In this document: positions 1 to 7,468 of the stretch, piece after piece | Layout: the number at the start of each line of letters is the position of its first letter | Numbering within the stretch: the stretch's first letter is position 1 | NCBI GenBank assembly: GCA_028287105.1 | Contig: JAQBQH010000099.1 | Coordinates: 1 to 64,000, forward strand | DNA length: 64,000 nucleotides | Source of the DNA: Myxococcales bacterium | GTDB taxonomy: Bacteria > Myxococcota_A > Polyangia > Palsa-1104 | Reading direction: 5' to 3' | Made by a program: the position numbers and the translations under genes | The notes under the pieces: generated by a model | Databases searched by the model: none | Seen by the model: only the letters and a program-made list of their open reading frames with translations | Told to the model about the DNA's origin: nothing

Positions 1-71
1 TGGGATGTCGAATCAGAGATTCGAGAGATCATGGAAACAGTTCGAACAACATTTGAGGCTTCTTCAATTCG

Positions 72-266
72 CTAGGCTGTCCGGCTTGACAGGGGCAACT
101 CCAGTCGGAGCATTGCGTTCTCGGCCAGCAGTTCCTTCTTGCTTCGCAGAAGGTCAGCGAGCAGGCCCCGAACGACACCGGCGCTGCCGCCACTGGGCGC
201 GGTCGCATGCCGGAAGGCGGTCACCACTCGGCCGAGCAGCCGGCCTATGCGTCGCAGTCCCTGCAC
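72..266 (-). pseudogene. integrase/transposase N-terminal remnant
   Basis: A 64-codon open frame whose last third (LRSKKELLAENAMLRLEL) resembles the helical N-terminal leader of the integrase-type transposases common in myxobacteria, where a 'leader - ENxxLRxxL' segment precedes the rve core. The frame ends straight after this motif, and neither the DDE core nor its continuation can be read in any frame toward position 1. The fragment is read toward the left edge, so loss of the core cannot be fully separated from truncation by the window boundary, but the stop at the motif favours decay. No terminal inverted repeats were seen. The rest of 1-541 holds nothing else I can support. Confidence 0.3.
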
Positions 267-541
267 CAGCCATCAATGCCGGTTTAGCGGCTCGAATCCA
301 GATTGAGACGTCGGTCGACGCGGTCCAAACTGGTGCGCTCTCGAAGCTGACATGTCGTCGGAGAATTCGCGGATGAGCGGATCGGCCAGCACAGCCGCGC
401 ATGGTCCGGCCGCGACGAAACACTGAGCCGAGGCGTCGCAGGAAACTGATCCGTTATCGTCGCCAACCTGCGCCGCTCCATCACGAACCACGAGCACGCG
501 CCCATGAAAATACACCCCATCGTCTTAGCGTCTGCGACGTC

Positions 542-1192
542 TCACCTGGATTGTTTGCCTCGCATCGGCAGGAGGCCCGTAAGGACGAGCTCGGCGAGCT
601 GGTCGGAAGTGCTCGTCTCCTTGTCGGCGTCACGGCGGAGGCGGTGGGCCATGGCTTTTTGAGTGAGGGCCAGCGCCGGCCACGTGATGGCGAAGAAAAC
701 CATGTTCATGGGCACCGGTGGGATGACTCCGGCCTTCATGAGCCTCTTTATGGCCGGAGTCAGCTGGGACCACCAGGGGCTGACGTATTCCTCGAATAGG
801 TATGCCAGGCGATCCGAGTCGCGAACGGACTCGTCGGCGACGATGCGATTGATCTCCGGACTCTTGACGGCGCCCCGACAGAAGACGGTCACGGCAATGA
901 CCAGCCTCTCTTCGTCTGAGGAGGCTCGGTCGGCGACCATGAGCTCTTCGAAGAGTGGCCTCGCGGCTGAGTCGATCACGGCTGTCCAGAAGCCGAGCTT
1001 CGACTCGTACCGGTCGTTGATGTAGTTGTGGCTTACGCCCAGGCGTTTGGCCAGCTCGCGAACCGTGGTCGCTTCGTACCCGAGCTCGGCGAAGGCTTCC
1101 AGTCCGCGGCGGAGTACGTCTGCTTCGTCTGTAACGGGGGCATCTTCTCGACTTGCGACTGCTCGCCTTCCTCTAAGAGTCCGCTGAGCCAC
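542..1192 (-). CDS. TetR family transcriptional regulator
   Basis: A 216-residue protein of normal TetR length. After a basic leader, residues about 25-70 form the N-terminal helix-turn-helix (GLEAFAELGYEATTVRELAK, then RLGVSHNYINDRYESK), followed by an all-helical ligand-binding domain. The GTG at 1190-1192 is preferred because a strong purine-rich ribosome site (GAGGAGGG) lies just upstream. The gene diverges from the dioxygenase operon starting at 1413, and two palindromic boxes lie between them. Family knowledge makes it most likely a ligand-responsive repressor of itself and the operon; the inducer is unknown, but an aromatic substrate or intermediate is reasonable. Confidence 0.9.
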   Translation of the reverse strand: MAQRTLRGRRAVASREDAPVTDEADVLRRGLEAFAELGYEATTVRELAKRLGVSHNYINDRYESKLGFWTAVIDSAARPLFEELMVADRASSDEERLVIAVTVFCRGAVKSPEINRIVADESVRDSDRLAYLFEEYVSPWWSQLTPAIKRLMKAGVIPPVPMNMVFFAITWPALALTQKAMAHRLRRDADKETSTSDQLAELVLTGLLPMRGKQSR

Positions 1193-1278
1193 AGGTGTCC
1201 CTCCTCTATCCTCGATCTTCCGTTCGTGACCTCGAAGTCGGTGGCGAACCGATCTCCGTTTTCATCTTAGCCGATACT

Positions 1279-1316
1279 TGACAAATGTCAGAGCGTACGT
1301 AACTTGACAGTTGTCA
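1279..1316. promoter_or_regulatory. twin TetR-type operator candidates and divergent promoter
   Basis: Two nearly identical 12-bp palindromes, TGACAAATGTCA at 1279-1290 and TGACAGTTGTCA at 1305-1316, sit 26 bp apart centre to centre. Both extend to the 15-mer CTTGACA-NN-TGTCAG. Each contains TTGACA, so a -35 element may be embedded in an operator. The boxes lie about 90-125 bp from the TetR start and about 100 bp before the dioxygenase start. Arrangement and symmetry fit dimeric TetR binding; the assignment is inference. Confidence 0.6.
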
Positions 1317-1412
1317 GGATGTTCTTCCCGCCAAGGCGCGCCGAGCGGGGGAGCCTGTAGGACGACGCCAATTGCGGTGGCCGACAGAAGTCATGTCGCA
1401 AAGGAGAATGCG

Positions 1413-2747
1413 ATGGTTACCTCTCTATCAGAAGACAGCCAAAGAGAGCCGGCGCGTACGACCGCCGAGTCACTTGTGTATTCGCATGGCTTCGGCAACC
1501 TCCATTCCAGTGAGGCGATTCCTGGAGCATTGCCGTCGATTCATTCGCCGCAACGGCCACCCTTTGGCCTGTACACCGAACAAATCACCGGTTCCGCTTT
1601 CACCGAGCCGCGCCTGCTCAACCGGCATTCCTGGATGTACCGTATTCGGCCATCCGTGCAGCACCCTGCGTTCCACCGTGTTGGCGGCGGAACGTTCGTG
1701 GGTTTGACCGACACGCGGTTCGAGATGAACCGCTGTCGGTGGGCTCCCCTGCCGGATCCTCCTCGCGGCACCGACTTCATCACGGGCATCTGGACTCTCG
1801 GTGGTACCGGCGATCCCGCCCAGCGCAGGGGAGCGGCGTTTCATCTCTACGCCGCCAACGCATCAATGAAGGACAAGGTGTTCAGCAACTCCGACGCCGA
1901 GATGCTCATCACTCCCGTCCAAGGCGCCCTGCTGCTGCGAACCGAATTCGGGTTACTCCGCGCCAAGCCGGGTGAGATCGCGCTGGTCCCGCGCGGCGTC
2001 CGGTTCCGGGTGGAGCTGCTGGACGACACGGCGACAGGCTACGTGGCGGAGAACTTCGGACGCCCCATGGTCATCCCCGAGCTCGGCCCACTCGGTGCCA
2101 ACGGCATGGCCGACCCGAAGGACTTCCGTGCGCCTGTCGCCGCCTACGAGGACACGGAAAGCCGCGTCGAGGTCGTTGTCAAATTCTGTGGAGAGCTCTG
2201 GAGCGCCGAGTACGACCACTCCCCGCTGGACGTTGTCGCGTGGCATGGCAACCACGTCCCCTATGTATACGACCTGTACCGTTTCCAGACGGTCGGCACG
2301 CTCACCTACGACCATACGGACCCTTCTGCCTATGTAATCCTCACCTCGCCGACCGACACGATCGGCGTCCCCAACATCGACTTCATGGCGCCTTCCTGGT
2401 GGTGGTTCGTGGCAGAGCGCAGCTACCGGCCGCAATACTTCCACCGCAATATCAGCACCGAGCTCTATGGCGTCATAAAGCCTTCGCCGATGGAGGGGGC
2501 ACTCTTCGGAAAACCGGGCTCCGTCACTGTCCAGAACATGATGACGCCGCACGGACAGACTCCGGCGCAAGACCGCTTTACGAGCGAAGCCGATCTGGTG
2601 CCGCAGCGCGTCGACCTGGGCCTTCTGTGCGTGTACGAGACCTTCAACCCGATCAAGTACACGGCGCAGGCTCTCACGTCTGGTCGGCTCGATCCGGACT
2701 ACGAGCAGCAATGGCAGGGCTACGACCGCCGTTTCACCGGCCGCTGA
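1413..2747 (+). CDS. homogentisate 1,2-dioxygenase family protein
   Basis: A 444-residue non-heme iron ring-cleaving dioxygenase of the homogentisate dioxygenase (HmgA) family, which opens homogentisate to maleylacetoacetate in the cytoplasm. The N-terminal GFGNLHSSEAIPGALP segment is typical. The three iron ligands of the human enzyme (His335, Glu341, His371) are matched in exact spacing by His344 and Glu350 (FHRNISTE) and His380 (MTPHG). ATG 1413 is chosen because AAAGGAG precedes it. No maleylacetoacetate isomerase or fumarylacetoacetase gene is nearby; the neighbours are instead a 2-hydroxyacid dehydrogenase and a CocE-like hydrolase. The true substrate may therefore be a homogentisate analogue rather than homogentisate itself. 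First gene of the TetR-controlled operon. Confidence 0.85.
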   Translation: MVTSLSEDSQREPARTTAESLVYSHGFGNLHSSEAIPGALPSIHSPQRPPFGLYTEQITGSAFTEPRLLNRHSWMYRIRPSVQHPAFHRVGGGTFVGLTDTRFEMNRCRWAPLPDPPRGTDFITGIWTLGGTGDPAQRRGAAFHLYAANASMKDKVFSNSDAEMLITPVQGALLLRTEFGLLRAKPGEIALVPRGVRFRVELLDDTATGYVAENFGRPMVIPELGPLGANGMADPKDFRAPVAAYEDTESRVEVVVKFCGELWSAEYDHSPLDVVAWHGNHVPYVYDLYRFQTVGTLTYDHTDPSAYVILTSPTDTIGVPNIDFMAPSWWWFVAERSYRPQYFHRNISTELYGVIKPSPMEGALFGKPGSVTVQNMMTPHGQTPAQDRFTSEADLVPQRVDLGLLCVYETFNPIKYTAQALTSGRLDPDYEQQWQGYDRRFTGR

Positions 2748-2765
2748 GCTGTGGGGGTAACTCAA

Positions 2766-3728
2766 ATGGATAAACTGACTGTCGCGGTACTCGACGATTA
2801 CCAGAACGTGGCGAGGCAATTCGCGGACTGGGACTCCCTGAAGGCTCAGGTCGTAGTGTTCCAGGACGCGTTTCCCGATGCGGAAACGGTTGTCGAAAAA
2901 CTGGCAGAGTTTGAGGTAGTGGTGGCCATGCGGGAGCGCACGCGATTCCCCGCCGAAGTGCTTCGCCAGCTCAAACGGCTGAAGCTGCTCATCACCACGG
3001 GGCCGGCGAACGCCGCCATCGATGTCCCGGTAGCCGCCGAGCTCGGCATTACTGTCTGCGGTACGGACTATCCCTTTATCTCCTCCACGCCGGAGCTCAC
3101 CTGGGGACTGATCCTCGCATCACTGAGGAACATACCTGCCGAAACGCAGCTCGTACGCGACGGCGGATGGCAGATGAGTGTCGGCTCCGACTTGGAGGGC
3201 AAGACGCTCGGTCTGCTCGGGCTCGGCAATAGCGGGTCGAGGGTGGCCAGGGTGGGCCAGGCCTTCAACATGGAGACGATCGCCTGGAGCGAGAATTTGA
3301 CTCCGGAGAAGGCGGCGAAGCACGGCGTGACCGCGGTGTCCAAAGAGGAGCTCTTTACCAGGTCCGACGTGTTGTCGATCCACGTCATTCTCAGCAAACG
3401 CACTCGCGGACTGGTCGGCGCGAGAGAGCTCGCTTCGATGAAGCCTTCCGCCCTTCTGGTCAACACCTCTCGCGGCCCCATCGTCGACGAAGACGCATTG
3501 ATCCATGTCCTTCGGGAGCGGAAGATCGCTGGTGCGGCGCTCGACGTGTTCGACATCGAGCCACTGCCGACGGGGCATCCACTCCGGACATTGGATAACG
3601 TCCTCGCCACCCCACACATCGGCTACGTGACTCAGGGGATGTACAAGACCTTCTACGAACAAGCGGTCGAGGACATCGCGGCGTTCGCCGCTAGCAAACC
3701 GATTCGTGTCATCCAGGCACGTGCCTGA
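2766..3728 (+). CDS. D-2-hydroxyacid dehydrogenase family protein
   Basis: A 320-residue NAD(P)-dependent oxidoreductase that interconverts 2-hydroxy and 2-oxo acids. It has the two-domain D-isomer-specific dehydrogenase layout: an N-terminal catalytic half, the Rossmann motif LGLLGLGNSGSRVA, then the catalytic Arg in NTSRGPIVDE, Glu in FDIEPLP and His in TPHIGY. ATG 2766 follows GGGGGTAA; a GTG at 2751 is also in frame but has no ribosome site. It starts 19 bp after the dioxygenase stop, so co-transcription is very likely. Inference: it reduces or oxidises a keto/hydroxy acid produced by the ring-cleavage branch. Substrate cannot be read from sequence; phosphoglycerate dehydrogenase activity is less likely at this length and context. 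Confidence 0.88.
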   Translation: MDKLTVAVLDDYQNVARQFADWDSLKAQVVVFQDAFPDAETVVEKLAEFEVVVAMRERTRFPAEVLRQLKRLKLLITTGPANAAIDVPVAAELGITVCGTDYPFISSTPELTWGLILASLRNIPAETQLVRDGGWQMSVGSDLEGKTLGLLGLGNSGSRVARVGQAFNMETIAWSENLTPEKAAKHGVTAVSKEELFTRSDVLSIHVILSKRTRGLVGARELASMKPSALLVNTSRGPIVDEDALIHVLRERKIAGAALDVFDIEPLPTGHPLRTLDNVLATPHIGYVTQGMYKTFYEQAVEDIAAFAASKPIRVIQARA

Positions 3729-3762
3729 TTCGCCTTTTTCCGTATCGAAAGGAGGACTCTTC

Positions 3763-4248
3763 ATGGACGAGCGGGTTGAGATTATCGATGTTCTTGCGCG
3801 GTATGTGCGGGCAATCGAGGACCGTGATGGGGACGCTCTTGCGGCGTTGTTCGCTCCAGCGGGAAGGTTCGAAGTGCTCAGTCGACGCGGCAAGGAAGAG
3901 TACGTCACGCATGCTCTCGAGATGGTTGGTCACGAAGCGCTGCGTGCGGCGATGAAGACCGGCGAGTTGCCTCCCGGACATAGCATGCAGTACCTGACGA
4001 CCGACCACATCGTCGACATCGCAGGGGACGAGGCGAGGCTGCGCGCGCAGTTTCTGGCAGTGCAGGCCGTCGGCAAATCTCGACCCGAAGACGGCTGGCC
4101 CAGCGGAGCGGGCCTGATGCAAGGCACGCTGACACCCATCATGATCGGCCACTACGACTCGCATCTCCGCAGGATCGGAGGTCGCTGGGTTTTCACGCGG
4201 CATCAAGTGAAGCACAGCGTGCCGATGACGCTTCCACTGAAGTCTTGA
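3763..4248 (+). CDS. SnoaL-like / nuclear transport factor 2-fold protein
   Basis: A 161-residue protein with the start typical of the SnoaL-like (NTF2-fold) group: a leading helix, YVRAIEDRDGDALAALFAPAGRFEV, followed by strands ending in a GGRWVFTRHQV-type C-terminus. Family members are small cyclases, dehydratases, isomerases or binding proteins built on a cone-shaped pocket. The start is fixed by a near-perfect AAAGGAGG site 8 bp before ATG 3763. It lies 34 bp after the dehydrogenase gene in the same operon. Its role is probably to process an intermediate of this route, but the reaction is unknown. Confidence 0.72.
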   Translation: MDERVEIIDVLARYVRAIEDRDGDALAALFAPAGRFEVLSRRGKEEYVTHALEMVGHEALRAAMKTGELPPGHSMQYLTTDHIVDIAGDEARLRAQFLAVQAVGKSRPEDGWPSGAGLMQGTLTPIMIGHYDSHLRRIGGRWVFTRHQVKHSVPMTLPLKS

Positions 4249-4317
4249 TTCCGTAGCCTTGGATTACGGCTGAACGTTCAGCGCAAATTACGCGGATTTC
4301 AAACCGCAGAGGGAAAC

Positions 4318-4620
4318 ATGGCAGTCTGGGAAATCGCGCAGCTCACCGTCGGTCAGGGCAAGGAAGACGAGTTCGAGTCTTTGTTCCGATCGAATCTGCA
4401 AATCCTCAAGAAGGCCGACGGCTGTCTTGACGTGAAGCTATCACGCGCCGTCGACCGGAAAGGTACGTTCCTGCTCCTCGTGAAGTGGCAGTCGGTGGAG
4501 CACCACACCGAGCTGTTCGTGCAGTCCGATGGATTCACCAAGTTCACCGGCCTGCTCGCGCCGCTTTTCAGCGCGCCGCCCGACCCGTTCCACGTCGTCG
4601 AGGTTATCGGCGAGCTCTGA
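4318..4620 (+). CDS. antibiotic biosynthesis monooxygenase (ABM) domain protein
   Basis: A 100-residue single-domain protein with the dimeric ferredoxin-like ABM pattern: beta-strand WEIAQLTV, helix with FESLFRSNLQILKKADGCLDVKLSR, strand FLLLVKWQSVEHHTELF and a helix-strand end. ABM proteins include cofactor-free monooxygenases acting on quinols and polyketides, and also non-catalytic relatives. It follows the SnoaL-like gene by 69 bp, the largest gap in the operon. Its presence beside a ring-cleavage enzyme suggests oxygenation of an aromatic or quinol intermediate; this is inference. The stop codon lies inside an 18-bp tandem duplication. Confidence 0.72.
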   Translation: MAVWEIAQLTVGQGKEDEFESLFRSNLQILKKADGCLDVKLSRAVDRKGTFLLLVKWQSVEHHTELFVQSDGFTKFTGLLAPLFSAPPDPFHVVEVIGEL

Positions 4621-4649
4621 GGAATCGCCGTGCTCTGAGGAATCGCCGT
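4614..4649 (+). repeat. perfect 18-bp tandem duplication
   Basis: GCTCTGAGGAATCGCCGT occurs twice back to back at 4614-4631 and 4632-4649. The first copy contains the TGA stop of the ABM gene, so the duplication does not alter that protein. It lies 40 bp before the next gene of the operon. It looks like a recent replication-slippage event. Confidence 0.85.
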
Positions 4650-4688
4650 GCGTGGCCAGCCACGGAAGACTTTTTGGGGAGAGAACAA

Positions 4689-6866
4689 ATGAGTGCAGCA
4701 CAATCGGCAACATCCAGCGAATTGCTGACCGGCGACTTCCGTGAAGGTCCGTTCGTGGGCCTTCACTATCGGACGCAGTCACACGAGGGCACCACCGATA
4801 AGAAGGGTCAATTCTCTTATCGCGCCGGGCAGACGGTGACGTTCTCCATCGGCAGCCTGGTCCTCGGAAGCGCGAACGCGGCGCCGCACCTCACGTTGGC
4901 GAACCTCCGAAACGGCGACGCGGCGGACGATCGGGATCTCCTCAATCCCACCACGATCAATCGTGCGCGTTTCGTGCAGAGCTTCGCCCGGGAGTGCGAC
5001 CTTCGCAAGGGCGTGGTGATCGACGAGACCGTCCACGACCTTGTCAGCAAACATGCACGAGCCATTTCGTTCGATTGCGATACGGAGTCTTTTGCGAAGG
5101 AACGCGCCGTTCAGGCGGTGTTCAGTGAGCTGGGGCGTCGTTTTCGCGGAGTCGCCGAGGCAGGCAATCATCTCCGGCGAGCTCTTGCCGGGATCAAGGT
5201 TCTCAGGAATGAGCGCATTCCCACCCGTGACGGAAGCTATCTCCTCGCGGACGTGTTCCTGCCCATCGACGCCGGCTCTTATCCGGTCCTCATGCGGCTG
5301 GGCGTCTATGGTAGGGCGTTCGTGACGGGATCGATCTTCAACAAGGATGATTACGACGCGAGTGAGGCGCGAGAGGCCGCGTGGTTCGGGGCCAAAGTCG
5401 CCAAGGAGGATGTCGAGGGCGTTTCCGCGCTGCTCCGGTACTCGGAGAGTGCGGTGAGCGCGAACGCCAGCACTTGGGTACCACGAGGATACGTGCTGGT
5501 CCGAGTGGACGCCCGCGGGGTGGGGAATACGCCGGGGAAGGTGGATCCGTTTTCAAAGCAAGAATCGCAAGACTATTACGACGCCATTCAGTGGGCTGCC
5601 GGCCAGCCGTGGAGCAGTGGCAAGGTTGGGCTCTTGGGTGCCTCGTACAACGCGACCACTCAATGGAACGTCGCTGCCCTCCACCCGCCGGCGCTCAAGG
5701 CGATCGCCCCGCTGGCCTCGGACTCCGACGCCTATCGTGACCTGGCCTATCCGGGCGGCATCTTCGTGGGTGGGTACCGCCGGTGGTGGTGGGAAAACAT
5801 GGTGGGCAAGGCGAAGACCCCGGAAGCCGAAACCGTGGATTTCATCGGCGGTATGGTCGACCATCCCTGGGACGACGAATATTACCGGGGCGAGGGGCTC
5901 ATGTCGGCCGACTTTGCCAGCATCGACCTGCCCGTTCTCACCGCCGTCAGCCAGACCATGATGCTTCACGCGCGCGCCGGTTTCGAAGCGTTCGCCCAGC
6001 TGCCGTCGCCGTCAAAATACTTGCTCGTCCTCGACGCCAACTACATGGCGTACGTTTACGACGAATGCCTGCCAGAGCAGGAGGCTTTCTTCGATCGATA
6101 CCTCAAGGGGAAGGAGAATGCAGAGGAACCGCCGCGAGTGCGTATCGTCATGCGTACCGGCGGCGGCCGATACAAATGGCGCAACGAACCGACGTGGCCT
6201 GTCCCGGGTACGGAGTACAGGAGACTTTTCCTCGACGCCGGTGAGGCGCGCAATCAGGGAAGCATCAGATCCCGGCCACCGGGTCGAATCCAAGCCGTCG
6301 AATACTCCGCCGACGTCCGGGCTTCGGCACCGGAGCTGCCGATGGCGGTGTTCGAGTCGGCGCCCCTCGAGGAGGACATCGAGTTGGCAGGGCACTTCCG
6401 CGCCACCCTGTGGGTCTCTTCGACGTCTAACGACGCCGACCTCTACGTCGTACTCCGTGTCATGAATGGCGACAAAGAGGTCCCGTACCAGACTCATGAT
6501 CCCGAGCCGGGCGCTCCACTGACCTGGGGGTGTCTCAAGGTTTCGCACCGGGCGCTCGACCCCGAGCGTTCCACCGCTGAGCGTCCGTGGCACACGCATC
6601 GGCGTGACGATGCCAGGCCACTTCTCGAGGGAGATGTCGTCAAGGTCGAGGTGGAGATGATGGCAGCGACTGGACGTATCGCGGCGGGGCATCGGATGCG
6701 AGTCGAGATCTCGCCCGCCCAGGGCGGAGGGGCCAATCCTGTTTGGGAGCGTGCGTACGACGATTCCTACCATCGCGGCTCCGTCAACCGGGTTTTTACC
6801 GGTGGGGCGCTTCCCAGCTCGATCACTATCCCTGTCGTGGCCATCCGGGAAGCGGAGAAGCCGTAG
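4689..6866 (+). CDS. CocE/NonD family hydrolase with extra N-terminal domain
   Basis: A 725-residue protein whose region from about residue 170 follows the CocE/X-Pro dipeptidyl-peptidase alpha/beta-hydrolase plan (IPTRDGSYLLADVFLP, RGYVLVRVDARGVGNTPG, nucleophile Ser319 in LLGASYN) and ends in the jelly-roll domain. Residues about 17-75 form an added domain (EGPFVGLHYRTQSHEGTTD ... GQFSYRAGQTVTFSIG) of a type usually found in exported bacterial lipoproteins. No signal peptide is visible. The usual GWYD acid and GPWxHG histidine are not recognisable where expected; the sequence there reads AVSQTMML and LDANYMAYVY. Activity may thus be altered. Last gene of the operon; ATG 4689 is preceded by GGGGAGAG. 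Possible role: cleaving an ester or amide of the aromatic substrate. Confidence 0.82.
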   Translation: MSAAQSATSSELLTGDFREGPFVGLHYRTQSHEGTTDKKGQFSYRAGQTVTFSIGSLVLGSANAAPHLTLANLRNGDAADDRDLLNPTTINRARFVQSFARECDLRKGVVIDETVHDLVSKHARAISFDCDTESFAKERAVQAVFSELGRRFRGVAEAGNHLRRALAGIKVLRNERIPTRDGSYLLADVFLPIDAGSYPVLMRLGVYGRAFVTGSIFNKDDYDASEAREAAWFGAKVAKEDVEGVSALLRYSESAVSANASTWVPRGYVLVRVDARGVGNTPGKVDPFSKQESQDYYDAIQWAAGQPWSSGKVGLLGASYNATTQWNVAALHPPALKAIAPLASDSDAYRDLAYPGGIFVGGYRRWWWENMVGKAKTPEAETVDFIGGMVDHPWDDEYYRGEGLMSADFASIDLPVLTAVSQTMMLHARAGFEAFAQLPSPSKYLLVLDANYMAYVYDECLPEQEAFFDRYLKGKENAEEPPRVRIVMRTGGGRYKWRNEPTWPVPGTEYRRLFLDAGEARNQGSIRSRPPGRIQAVEYSADVRASAPELPMAVFESAPLEEDIELAGHFRATLWVSSTSNDADLYVVLRVMNGDKEVPYQTHDPEPGAPLTWGCLKVSHRALDPERSTAERPWHTHRRDDARPLLEGDVVKVEVEMMAATGRIAAGHRMRVEISPAQGGGANPVWERAYDDSYHRGSVNRVFTGGALPSSITIPVVAIREAEKP

Positions 6867-7040
6867 GGGCAGTGCGTGGCGCGGAGTCTATGACTAGACG
6901 CGCGCGCGGAGAGCCGTGCGTCTGTTGCAGGTGGGCTTTCATATCGGCGCGGAGTGAATCAAACATGTTACCAATTCTAAACACCGAACCCTCTGATTCA
7001 TCGCCACAACGAATGCAAACCTTACAGCACAACGGGACCC

Positions 7041-7250
7041 CTATCGGAAGAGTAGGTGGACGACGACTTCGGCGCTGCCTGTGTTCAGGATCGGCTCGAT
7101 CGCCAGCACCACTCCGGGCCGCAGCCGGGGACCTCGTCCCGGCTGGCGGTGGTTCGGCACCGATGGCGGCTCGTGCATGGCGCGGCCAATCCCGTGGCCC
7201 ACGAGGTCCCGCACCACCGCGTAGCCGCGGCTCCGTTGATTGGCGCGCGA
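7041..7250 (-). pseudogene. map: methionine aminopeptidase C-terminal fragment
   Basis: Reading the minus strand from 7250 gives [20 protein letters not shown], then PSVPN, a short loop, [23 protein letters not shown] and a TAG stop at 7041-7043. This is the type I methionine aminopeptidase metal-site region (His in GHGIG, Glu in AIEP). An in-frame TAA lies directly upstream (complement of 7251-7253), so the N-terminal two thirds are missing, and the usual last metal-ligand segment after the EV motif is also gone. It is a decayed fragment only. The remaining parts of 6867-7468 show no other gene. Confidence 0.8.
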
Positions 7251-7468
7251 TTAACCGCGCCGCCGTCGAGGCGATCAACTCACAAATGTGCCGACACCAA
7301 GCTCCGCATTTTTCTGCGATTTCCAGCCCTCTTCGGCGGCAGCGGGCGACAACGCCGGGCGGGTGACGGCGACGGCGGTGCCGTGGCAGCGGCGGCGGGC
7401 TTCGCTGAACCTGACGCTCCTCCCTCGGCGTGCTGTTCTTGAAGCCGGAGTCGCGCTAGAAAGGGGGC

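Noticed and set aside
1311-1412. Upstream extension of the dioxygenase gene from GTG-type starts
   Set aside because: It would place the coding sequence inside the second palindromic operator box, and ATG 1413 has a good ribosome site and the expected family N-terminus.
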